From: Onchocerca lupi
Taxonomy: Eukaryota > Nematoda > Chromadorea > Rhabditida > Onchocercidae
Assembly: GCA_028564675.1 (NCBI GenBank)
Contig: JAOVVO010000110.1
Span: 94,221-158,220, forward strand
Direction of reading: 5' to 3'
DNA length: 64,000 bases
Every line of letters begins with the position of its first letter. Positions within the stretch are counted from its first letter, which is position 1. The translations under genes were made by a program, and so were the position numbers. The notes beneath the pieces are model-generated. The model ran no database searches. It saw nothing but the letters and a program-made list of their open reading frames with translations, and was not told the DNA's origin. This document shows positions 1-12,500 of this stretch, one piece after another.

Positions 1-305
1 ATCTCAAATTTGTCGATTCTGTACGAGTACTAAAATATATCGATTCTATAAACAGATCTTTCAAATGTATCAGATTCTGATGGATTTCCAAAGATTCTAT
101 GTTGCACCAAAATATTCGATTCCTGCACACTCAGCGGGTTCAAAACATTCAAACATTGCATATAGATATTCAAATGTACTGAATCTGATGGATTATCAAA
201 TGTGCCAATTCTGTGAGACCCAAAATGCTACCCAAATGTGCCGATTTCGTGCGAATATTCAAATTAAACCGAGATTCTGCAACGAATCACAGATATATCG
301 ATTAT
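1..305. repeat. Decayed short tandem repeat
   Basis: The first 300 bases consist of imperfect copies of a motif of roughly 20-27 bases built around TTCAAATGTGCCGATTCTG, with variants such as TCAGATTCTGATGGA and TCGATTCTGTACGAG. The copies are too diverged to give a clean period by eye. An 80-codon open frame runs through the repeat but is best explained by the repeat itself. The array probably continues to the left of the window. Confidence 0.55.
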
Positions 306-507
306 AGAGAATACTCAATTTGTTCCTGTTTTTCATGAATATAAAAGTGATAACAATATTACTATACTATGTTATCATCAATGAAGTTCGCCAAAATATG
401 ATGCAATTTGGAATTCAAATTTGAGTACGGTAGTTTTAAATGAAATTTCAATCATAATTTCTACTAGTAATTAATCACTAAATTGTGGTATATTATAGGT
501 TCGGAAG

Positions 508-3500
508 ATGGAAAAAAATGGAATAACTACTGAAACGAATAAAATGATCACAGAAAAGGAAATGGATGATGAACCATTAGATGAAGAGGAAAATGAAGAG
601 GAAGAAGAGGAGGAAGAAGAGGAGGAAGAGGAGGAGGAAGAGGAGGAAGAGGAAGAGGAAGAAGATGAAGAGAAAATCGAGGAGAAAGAAATACGAAACG
701 AAGTAACAATTTATTTGTAAATTTAAATTTAAAAAAAAAATTGAAAAATAATGAAATTTAAAGATGTATAACATAAAGATTCAATGATAATCTCTATTTT
801 TCAATTCGACTTCAATTTTCATTTATAGTTTTTCAATTAATCGAAAAAATTAAAAAAAATTTCATCGAATATCTCACTAATCTGTTATTTGCATACGACA
901 TATATGATATATTTTTTAATTATTGCTAACTTTTAAAGTTTAATCTATTTAAGATTGGATCTAGTAATATTGAAACCGGTCAAATTCATTCCATTTAATC
1001 TCGAATAATGTAAATATGATTTATAATTTGATGAATCAAAATTTCAGAATTAAGTATTTAATTTTAATTTAGATCATTTTTTCTTAGTTTCCTTTATTTC
1101 CTTAATTTTTTTCTTTTTTTTTAAGGAAAATATAATGCGAAAGCCGCCATTATTGCTTGTCACACAACCATCGACACAAAATTCACCAGTTAATTTTACC
1201 ACCGAATTTACATTTGATAGTACGATGCAAATCAATGCTGATGTAGACAATGATGATGATCAAGGTTGTTGATCAAATTTTCAATAAAAATTATGAATAT
1301 CTTTGCAGAAAATGAAACAATATTGAATACGCAAGAAAGTGATTGCGAAACTGATATAACTGTTTCGGAAACAATCGAATTACAAAGAAACTTTTTTTTA
1401 CTATTTATTACAAAAATGATTACTTAAAACGTTAAAAAAACGTGTATGTATATGCCATTAATCTAAAAAACAAAAGAAAAACAAATTTTAACATTTAAAA
1501 ATAATGCAATAAGTAATTTTATTAAAATTTGATAAAAATTATGAATATTTTTTGTAGAAAATGAAACAATATTGAACATGCAAGAAAATAATTTCGAAAC
1601 TGATATAACTGTTTCGGAAATAATCGAATTGCAAAATGATGATGAAGACAAAATGGAAAGTAAGCCAACAGGTTGCTTTCTAATGCCCTAAAATGAATTC
1701 AACCAGCATTCTTCGTTTTTTTTATAAATTAATCGGTGAGTGATAGCAAAAGGGGTCCTAAAAAAGTTTCAATTTTTGAATTGCATTGAAGTATGAGAGG
1801 AAAGATAGACTTTTTCATTTCTGAAATTTTCGAATTTCAATTGAAGTTTCGAATGAAAATTAGTCATAAGATGAAATTACATTTAAGTATTGGATGGAAA
1901 ATTATTCCTAAAAAAAAATTTCGATTTTCAAATACATTAAAGTATTGAATAAAAAATTTGTTCTGAGAAGTTCCGATTTTCGGTTTGAAAATTGAGTGAA
2001 AAATTAGCCCCGAAAAGTTTTGGTTTTCAATGGAATTTAAGTATCGGATAGAAAATTATTAATGAATATTTTCCGGTATCGGTTTAAGTATTGAATGAGA
2101 AAAACTAAAAAGTTTCGATCTTAAAAAAAAAATGAAAAAATCTCCATTTTCAGTATGACTTAAGTATTGAATAGAAAAGGTGAATGTAAAATTAAGTCTT
2201 AGCTGAACATTAAATTTGATATAAAACTAATAAAATGATGTTCTTCCTTTCTTGATTTAATGTTAAAGTCCATGCCGAAATTTAAGTCATGAATTTGATT
2301 TTTTGACAAAAAGAAAGGAAGTTTTACGCAGTTTTATTATTTTTTATATGAAAAATAATAAAATGAGTGTTTCAAATGCTATGTTTTATTATAATTTTAA
2401 AAAAAAAGTAAAATATAATCTTGGCTAATATGAAATTTCTTGCACAATTTTATAGTTAAATATAATACAAAACTTTAAAAATGGAAAAATTCTTAAAAGA
2501 AATTAATTAGTTCATTACAAATACAACAATATAACAAAATCTTTAAATTAAAAATTATAAATTATTGATATGGGAGAAAAAATATTTTAATTATTAAAAA
2601 GTGCATGTTTTCAAATAAATAAAAATTAATGAACGCGAGAAATAGAATATTTATTAACGATAATTACTGACAGAAAATAATTTATGAGCATTTTATGCCA
2701 CCTGTTTGTACAATGAAATTTCTAAAAGATTTTTTTTAAGATGATTTTCATCCGGTTCTATTATCGGAACACCAGGAACAATTTATATCATCCATTTCTT
2801 TTTATGATAATGATTTTAACGAACAATTTATTGTTGAAGCACCAACAAGGTTTAATTTTTATTAAATTTTTTTTTTTAATTTTAAATTTGTTAAAGAATA
2901 ACATTTTGGCAAATATTAAATGTTTATATGTGGAAAAAGATTTTTGAAAAAAAAAAATCGAAAATATTATTTCTTCTTTTCGCTATTCATTTATTTAATT
3001 GTTTCTTGCAGAAATACCGACAAACGAGGACGTGTTTCCGAAATTATGGCCGTACCAGCACCGATATTTACAACATCAGTTAGCTATGATGGTATGGATG
3101 ATTGGGATTCGGCACAAGTATCCATAGAATCATTATCAGATTATGAAGATATCGATGACTTTTCTGATGGTAAATTATTTTACCACAATTTTTACGAATT
3201 AAAAAAAGTGAATTTATGAATTGTCCATATGGTTAATAATAAAAAAAAAAAAAGAATTTGGAAGTATTATTTAAATTTACTGATTTTTTAGTTTAACTTC
3301 AAAAATTGGTTTGTTTTAGCTTTGAATTAATTTTTGGGCTGAAATTATTTCAATCAAAATCAGGCTTAATTTTTTGAATTTATCTTTTGTATTTAATTGG
3401 TTAAAAAAAATTATTCAAATTTAGAACATTATTCAAGAAATGGAAGTTGTTTGGAAACGGATGAATATCGTCCATCATCATCAAGCTTTGGGATTTATTT

Positions 3501-6500
3501 TAATCCTATTTCTTCTGCAACCGATGATGTAAGTAATTTATGACAAATTTGACTAAAATTTTAACATTTGTTGGATACCTAAGAAGTTTAACACTTTGCT
3601 GACAATATGAATAAATTGAAAAATTTAGCTTTTATTTATGGAAAAAAACCTGCCTATTTTGATTTTTAGATTCTTAATTCGAGCAAATATTAAATTTGAT
3701 GAAAAAAAGAATTATTAAATCACGAAAAGTTCTCCAAATTTATTACATAAAATGATTACAGTATGATAGCATGCAATATCAGGATAGTATTGATGTTGGT
3801 TTTACTCTGAAACTTGTCCAAAAAGCAGCACTTAAGGGAGCAGATGATGATGATGATGATGAATCTTCCAGTGAATATTATGATGATTCAGAGGTTGTAT
3901 TATTTTTGAAGGGATTATTTGCATATTTTTAATTATTCTAAAAAGTTTTTTCTTTTTCTTCCTGAAAAAATTTCATAATTTAAAAATAATTCTCAAAATT
4001 ATCATTATGAAAAAAACATTATCATACAGTATAAATGTATGTTTCTGCCTTAAAAAATTGCCTTCATAATTTACAGTATGACGAAGAGGAAATATATACT
4101 AATGATGAAGATGAAGATGAATATACGGAGGATGAAGACGAAGAATTGAATGAAAAATCGGATGATTTATGTATAACTGAAAATATTTCTGCCGAACCAT
4201 TGGAATCTGCAATTGATAGCGTAATGATCCGATGATAAAATTTGATTCAATCTATTATACTCTAATTACAAATCTATGCGCAAATTCGCAAAGATTTAGT
4301 AAAAATTTGAACAAGAAAAATTATATATTTATGAACGTGTAAATCCATGAAAAATGTTCTAGAAATTGATTTTAAAATTTTTAAATTTATTCATTTTTTT
4401 TAAAAAAGTTTTTCAAATTATTTTCTCCAAATTTAAATAGTTTTAAATATATCTTGGCAAATCTGATTTATATTTCAGAATTTCTAATTTGCATTTTAAA
4501 ACACATTTTTTGTTTACTTTTTCCTTTTTGCAGGTTCCATCAATTTCAATTCCACCAATAATAGTCACATCAGCGCAAGACGGAGATATTGAAGTTGATG
4601 AAATTTGCGATGAAATATTCGGTGATACGGTATAATTGATTAAATTTATGGAAAAAAAGAAAAAAGTTTCATTTAAATTAATCTGATCTGTTTTTTTTTT
4701 TCACAACATGATTTTATAGAACTATATGAGTGAAATTTCTTTTGGATGCTTAATTCTCTGAAATCAAATTAAAACATTTTAATGATCGCTACAAGATTTC
4801 TAGCAATAATGAAATTTATACATTTGCACGAAATGCTAATTTTTTTCCTCAATATAAAACATCGAAATGATAATTAAAATGCTAAACATCGAAATGATAA
4901 TTAAAATGCTAAGTTCTAGAAAATTTTTCATTAAATTTTAGCTTTTTTTTTAAAAGAAAGAAATTGATATTTTGTTTCGATAACTAATTATCCAAATAGA
5001 TACCCTTAAATTGAACTGCTAAAATTATTTAAAGCTTAATTTCTTTTCCAGATAAAACTTTTCCTAGACTTTCAGTATTCACGGAGAAAAAAAGAGAGAA
5101 AAAATAGATTGGAAATAATAAAACAAAAGTTTAGGTATTAATACCGGTGGAAATGTTAATAAATATAGAAGAAATGGAAATGGAGGAAAATAAAGTACCG
5201 GAAAAACGCCGTGAAATAACTTATACGGAAGAAGTTGATTTGCAACAAAATGCTGAGGAAGCAATGAAATTTAGTGTAAGTTTTTGTTTTCAAGAAATAT
5301 TTCGAAATTTAGAAAAATGTCAAAATTTTTTTTTCCTATTTTCTGAATATTTGTTTTTTCTCTTTATTTTCCTTTTATGCTTGATTTCCACCTATGTAAA
5401 AAAAAATGTAAATGTTCATTATTCATTTCCATACAATGTTTCAAGTTTTTCATCAATTGATTTGAAGTTGCATTCGAATAGGCGCGTATTTCTCCATAGA
5501 TATTTTTTTTGCCCGTCATACCTGTCACAGGTAAAAATAAGTGAGTGGACTAGATCTATTAACAACCTACTTTCCGTAATAAGGTGTAAGGTCAGCCACG
5601 ACTTTGGAACATGAGTCAAATTTTATTCACACAATTCGATGACAACAGGAGTTCTAGTTCAGGTTCAAGTTAAGTAACAAGTTAATTTCTACTTTGTATC
5701 TACACGTAAAGACGTTAAAATTAGCTAAAAATATGTCTATCCAGCTGCAAAACGGTTGATTAATTGAGATATTCTCACATGAACTACTAAAAATTGAATG
5801 GAAAAGCGCAGTTAATCTGATCTCAAGACGAATTTCATTGTCTCATAATTTCTGCAATTTAGTAACATCAGAAGAAGAACTGGTTAAAAAAATATTTCTC
5901 ATTATTTTCAATTATAAGAATCACAATTGGCTGAGCGAGCGAATTATTTTTGCGGTCAAAAACAAAGGCATCTAAAAACTCAATAATATTGTTCAGTTTA
6001 ACATTAAAACGAGGCAATACAAGTCCATTGATACTATTATGAAATCAGATGAAGCGGTTAAATATTCAACAATATTTACGAATTCACTTGGTCTGTCAAT
6101 AGATGCCACCGTACGTGCTGCAATTGAAAATCGGAATGCCAATTATCATGTTGCGAAATATCAACCCGCGAAAACTTTGCAACTACAGGCGGCTTGCAGT
6201 AAAAAAAAAATTAATGAGCAACGTTGTAAAAGCAGTAATTTTGAAAGGACTTTTCAAAGGTGAAGATATCCTCATTCCTCGCATTGCTATGATTTCAACG
6301 GATATTTCAATTTAAGAGATTGCCATTCCCAATTCAATTGGGGTTTGCAGTCATGATTAACAAAGCTCACGGCCGGATTGCTTATCATATGGACAATTAT
6401 ATATTGCGTGTTCTAGATCGGCAAACCGGACAATCTCTATATCTACAGATACAATGGAACAATGAGAACATATTGCATATCCACAAGCATTGTGAAATGA

Positions 6501-9500
6501 AACATATCAGAAAGATGCGTTTCCTCTTTTTTTCTTCTTTTCTGTCGGCGAAAGTCGAAAATAGCACACGAAAATTAGCAAAAAAGGTATGCCAAAGATC
6601 AAGTAGTGTGACATATTTTCGAAGGGACGATAAACATTTTTACCGCCTAAACGCTCCAATTCACAGTTAAACAAAGTAAAGCCAACCAATGTAGAAGCGA
6701 CATGATGGAGGTCAAGTAAAGGGGAGAAGTACCTAAAGAATTTAAAAGGACAAGATTTTGAGAATTTTCAATCTCAGATTCAAAGTTCTTGCACCGACAT
6801 AGAAATAGCAATAATCCGGAATTCAAAGCTACACAGCAGTAACAGTAACCCAACAATTTATTTGAGAAGTAGTCATAGAGCAGCAAAGGGAAAAATAACC
6901 TAATGATCGATTTGACTGGATATTCTTCGATAATTGTTTGTCATGGGAAATTTTTCCTTCAGCAATCAATAAAACTTCTTCTATCACACATATAATTCGC
7001 CTCTATCACACAAGAGATAAAAGACTTATCCAGTACTATTGCTGACCTTTTCGAGTCACAATAATAAGAAAAAGCGATTCCCAATTCAATCAGATTACAA
7101 TCTAAGTTACAATTCGATCACCCCATTATTTTCCACTTAAGCAGGCTGAGCCACAGCAACACATAAAAACATGCGCGTATTCGAATATCAAAATTTCAAA
7201 GCAATCGGCAAAAACTTTCAGAGATTTAAGATTTTGAACAAGCGAATATTTACATTTCTGTTTATATAGGCTAGCTGGAGCTACGGCAACGCTCTCCGGA
7301 TCAGCTAGTATTTACATATTTGAATATTTTGCTAGTAAATAAGATTTATATCTATTCGCTGGACTTTATAAACTCAATCTTATTCGGGAAAAAAAAAGTC
7401 AGTCTAATCAAAATAAACTAAAATTAATGAAAATTTATCAGTGTGAAATTTGAAAAATAGAAAAATGCTGCTAATTTTTTTTTTTTTGGATTGCATTTTT
7501 TTTGTCGATTCTTTTTTATATGAAAGTTTGAAAGAAAGGAGAAAAAGAGGAATAACGGAATTTAGAAATTTCAATATTCGCCTTTTTTAAATTAAATTTA
7601 AAATTTACAGTTGTCGAATAAAAAATTGCTTATAATGGACTTTTTTCTTTTGAAATATAGATTAAAGAAACTAATGAAGATGCAGTCATGGAGTATATCA
7701 CTGAAGGAGCAAATGAAACAGCAATTCGGAAAATGATACCACAACATGTGGTACCGGCGGAAGATAATGTTGAAACAATTGAAATTGATGAATTGGAAGT
7801 CCAAAAACCTGAAAAGATTGGAGCAATTGTAATGGAACATGATAATGAAAAAGTCAGTGTGAACATTTCTTTCCGATTTTTCCTTAACTAATTCTTCTTT
7901 TCTTTGTTTTGAAAAATTCTACCAAATTCTAAATTTTTTACAGGGAACTAAAAAAGTTGAAGTAATACCCACTTATGTTTCTCCAACCACTGAAAATTAT
8001 CCAATAGATTGTGCTCGATCTTTTAATGAACGAAAGCCAAACAGTGATTGGGCCAAGAAAGCAGTTGTTTTGTCACCGAAATTTGAAATTGCTAAAATAC
8101 AAAAGACGCAAATTCATTTTGATGAGAAAAAGTAAGTTTTAAGATGAGAAATTTTTGTTGATTTGGAAATTTTGCATTACCGTTAGATATTCTTTTTCAA
8201 CTAATTTAATCAATATATATATGGAAAAATATTATAAAGGAATTTTAAGATTGGCAATAAATGAAGTAAAGCCACCTTCGAGAATTAGTGCTTCAAAAAA
8301 TTCCACAAATAAACCAGCTAGTACAGAAGTTTCCAGACCAACATCAGCACTTTCAACTACTTCATCAAATTCCGGTCAGAAAGTAAGTAAAAGAGACGAC
8401 TTAAAAAAAAGTGAAGTAAAGTTAATTTTTTTTTTTTTTTGAATTTTATTAAGAAATAAATTTTCTATAAAAATTTAAGAAATTATAGCTTTGATAAAAA
8501 TCTCCAGGAAGATAAATCAGCAGTTCGAAAATCAGTTATAAATATGGCTAATGATGAAGCAAAAAAAATTCGTGCTTTAGAACAGGTTAGATTTATCCAG
8601 TTTAAAATTTGTATGATTTTATTAAAAATTACAATTTAAATAAGAAAATGAACAACAATTTGATGATATTTTAAATGCATTTTGTTTCACAGTGAGACTT
8701 AAATTTTCATTTTTAATATTTGTCAAATCTAATACATCTCAAGGTTTGATTCATCTCACAGTGCCAGTTCTGTTTACCAAAAATGGCCCACTTGAAGCAG
8801 ACATTCATCGTCTAAACTTCACTCGGGCAAGCCAGATGTCATACTCATTGAAAGTTTGAGAATGGGTTGAAGACGTTTCGTCCCACAATTCCTCCAATCA
8901 TTCGCTTCACCGAACATAACAGCTTTATTATTACTCCAAATCCTGAGGGAAAAACTTCAGAGGGAATCCACGATTAGATTGTTCGATTAGTCAGTCTTTC
9001 GCCCTTATGCCAAAGTCAGACAATCGATTTGCACGTCAGAATCGCTTGCGACTCCCATAGTAGGAATAATTTTTATTTGTTAAAAGGATATTGATTTGAT
9101 TATAAATACAATTTGAAGTGTTTGTTTTCTTTTATTACATTTATCACATAAAAAGATTAGAATGATTCAGTTGTTTCAAATTTTCTGCAAATATCCAAAT
9201 TAATTTTGTGCATTTTAATTTTTAAATTTGGACATTCAAGTTTTAATGTAGAAATTCGAATTTTTAAATTTCCAGGAGCAATCGAAACAAAATGCTCGAA
9301 AACTTGGAATTGTTAATGCACTGAGTGCAAAATTCAAATCACAAGAAGTTCAGTCTGATGCATACACGTTAATTTTTCTTTCTTAAAACCTTATGTTTGA
9401 TTTGAAAATTATCACTAAATTTGATATAAAATATCAAATAATAAATATGAATATAAATGTGAAATAATTTAAATATGAAATAACGCTAATTTTATGTACA

Positions 9501-12500
9501 AAATATGAAATAAAATTCCATTTCTTTCTTCTTCTTTTCATTTTTCTCCGGTTTGAAAAATTTTATTATTAGGTATAAACGTTCACGAATGTTGGCAAAG
9601 AAAGATGACGAAAGACCGAAACGTACTTATGCACCAATTATTAAACCTGTTATAAATGATAATTTTGATAAGCAAGTAAGTGATAAGAGCGAATGTATAG
9701 TTCCTATCAATTTCAAAATTTATTTCGTATCAATTTCAACTTAGATTCTAATATTATTATTGTTAAATTTAATAATTTAAATGCATGATTATTCTCGCCA
9801 AATTGTGATAAATTAAAATTTTTCTTTTAATTTGCTATTTGTATCAGCTGATTATCAGTTGTTAATATCTTAACTTGAATATGAATTTAAATTTTTTTTA
9901 TTTTTTAAGATTGAAGAAATTCGTGCAAAAATGAAAACAGGCAATAAAACGTTAAGTTCACAATTTGCTGAATTAAAACAAGGTATTGCTGCGGTAGCTG
10001 ATGATGCAAGACGTGCAATTCTTGAACAAAAGCATGAGCAATTATTGATCGAAGCAGATAAAAAACTTGGGTTAAAGAAACTTAATTTTCATTTTCTGGG
10101 TTTTTTGAATTCAATTTTTAGTTTTGTTGAAAAAATACATAACATTTCGAGAAATTTATTTTAGTTTAATTTTTTTTTTTCATTTTCATAATACATTCAT
10201 CTTTGAAAATTTTTAATCGCTGAAAATTTCTAATTATTGATAATTTAAAACAATGCAATCCTCAAACTTTTGTCTTTCATATGTCAGATATATTTGTTAG
10301 AATGTAAATTTCAAAGAAGGTTACGACATTAAATCATGAAAAAAATTTCGCTTTTATAATGATTATTCATCAGTGAGACAATTTTCGGTGGTTTAAAAAA
10401 ATTTTTGGCTATAATTTCTGAAAAAAAAAGTAAACAGAAATAATACAGCAGTTTCCATGGAATGTTTGAAAAGTCAAAAAAGAATAATCAGTTAGAAATG
10501 AATAATTTTTTATTTCTTAATTTGTATTGAATTTAATTGCAAATATTTTAAAATTGTGTTTTAATTTTAGAAAAATAGGCGATGATTTTAAAAAATGGAA
10601 AGAGAATCGCGCAGCTGAGTATCAAAAAGAATTGGAAAAACTCGAACAAAAATTGCATCCTGCAAAGGCATCAAAAGCAGAAATAGTAAAAATTCCAGTT
10701 ATGGTAAATTTGCTTAAATTTTTTTTTTACTTAACTTTCAGCCTTACATTTAATAAATTTATGCAATTCAAAATGAATTTTTTCCAGGAGGAATCATCAG
10801 TTGAACGAAAAAAGACAATAAGACGATTAAAACCATCAGAACAAATGGAAACGACAAATGCTATGATAAGTTTTGTCACAGAACCTGATGCGATCACTTC
10901 AGGTAATTTTCATAAGAATTTTTTTTTTTTTTTTTTTTTGCAACATTACACTTGTTTAATCGTACTGATTCATTATTTAAATGGATATTTCAACATAAAT
11001 TCGCTTTCTTTTGTACTTTAAATGAAGAAAAATATACGAAAATTTATAGTTTAATTGCGAAATTTCACTTTTAAATCGATTTCGTTCGATTAGTAATTGA
11101 AGAATACTGTCAGTAACATTATTTGCCGTTTAATCAGCAGCAGCATTGCTTAAAAATTTATTCCTTATTTCACTTTTTAAAATATTTATAAATAAAAAAA
11201 CGTTTGAATTTTTATTTTTTCTTTTGCTTTCAATTGCGGATAAAATGTTCGACCAAGAAACGATTACCGAAAAAAATTTTTAAAATTCCATAGATTTGCG
11301 TTAATTTTGAAAATGTAACAGTATTAATTCATTTTTTTTCCATTCAAATGGTGAAAAAGCGAACATGTTAAAATAATCCGGAAAAAGGATGTAAGATGAA
11401 CAGTAAAAATTGGAAAATATGCAATACAAAGATTTAAAATTTTTCGAGATTTCTAATAAAATTTTCGTAAATCTAATAATGTTTTTTTGTTCTTGTTTTT
11501 TGTTTTTTTTTTTTCTGTTTTTTTCTTTCTGAATATGACTGGAAAACATAATCACTCATGAAGGCTATAATAGCAAAATTAAAAAAATTAAATTTCATAT
11601 TGGTTCAATTATTTGTTTATTTGATTGACCTCAAATTTTTCAGCTGAAACAAAAGTAGAAATAGAAGCAAAGAAGAATTTTAGAACGGTGGAAAAGAATA
11701 ATCCTGAAAATGGTAAAAGATTTTTCGACTTTAATTTTATTTAAATGGAAAATTTTAATTTTCAAGCATAAACCTTAGTATAGCTGTGAGCAATTTAGCA
11801 GTAAAATTTTATAAAAACACTGCTACAGAAGTACCAACAAAGTTTCAATCATCAACAATTGGCGATCATGTGATCACATCACCGATTATTGAAAATAAGT
11901 TGGCATCAAACACAGAAATTCACGACAAACAAGAGATAAAATTGGATTCTTCTATCCCGAAAACTAGAAAGGCTTGATTTTATTAGAAATTTGACGATAC
12001 TTGAATTTTTTATAAATCAAAATTTTTGGAAAATGAAAAAATAATTAAATTTCGAATCATAAAATATATAGAAACATAACAAATTCCTAAAGTAATTGAT
12101 ATAAAGTTGAAAATTTTTCATTGTAGTACTAAAATTCTTTTCTTTTTTTATGTGGAGAAATGAAAAAAATACTTGATTGAATCTAGAATTATAAAAATTT
12201 TCAGGAACTAAAAAAAGTATTAAATTCAGAATTACAAGAATTTTCAGATATTAGGAAATACTGAAAATCGAGAAATACGAAAGTATAGTGCCCAGAATAA
12301 AACGCAAGAATTGATGAACTTTGTTACTGATAAAGAAACAAATGATGAAGTAGTTTTTTAATTATAAATTAGCTCATAATTTTGATCACTATGATAAATT
12401 AAATCCTTAATTCTTGTCATGTATTTTTGAAATTTAATTATGTAATTATTGCAAAATTAAAAAATTATTTTCTCCAAATTATTTTCCTCAATTAATTAAT

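Noticed and set aside
65..307. 80-codon open frame on the plus strand
   Set aside because: It runs through a decayed short tandem repeat and its residues follow the repeat, not a protein family.
577..774. Leu/Phe-rich antisense open frame
   Set aside because: Pure shadow of the poly-Glu coding run on the other strand.
6647..6886. Cys/Leu-rich minus-strand frame in the Helitron, and a similar one at 63223-63471
   Set aside because: They are antisense shadows of the same non-coding 3' part of two Helitron copies, which explains their resemblance.
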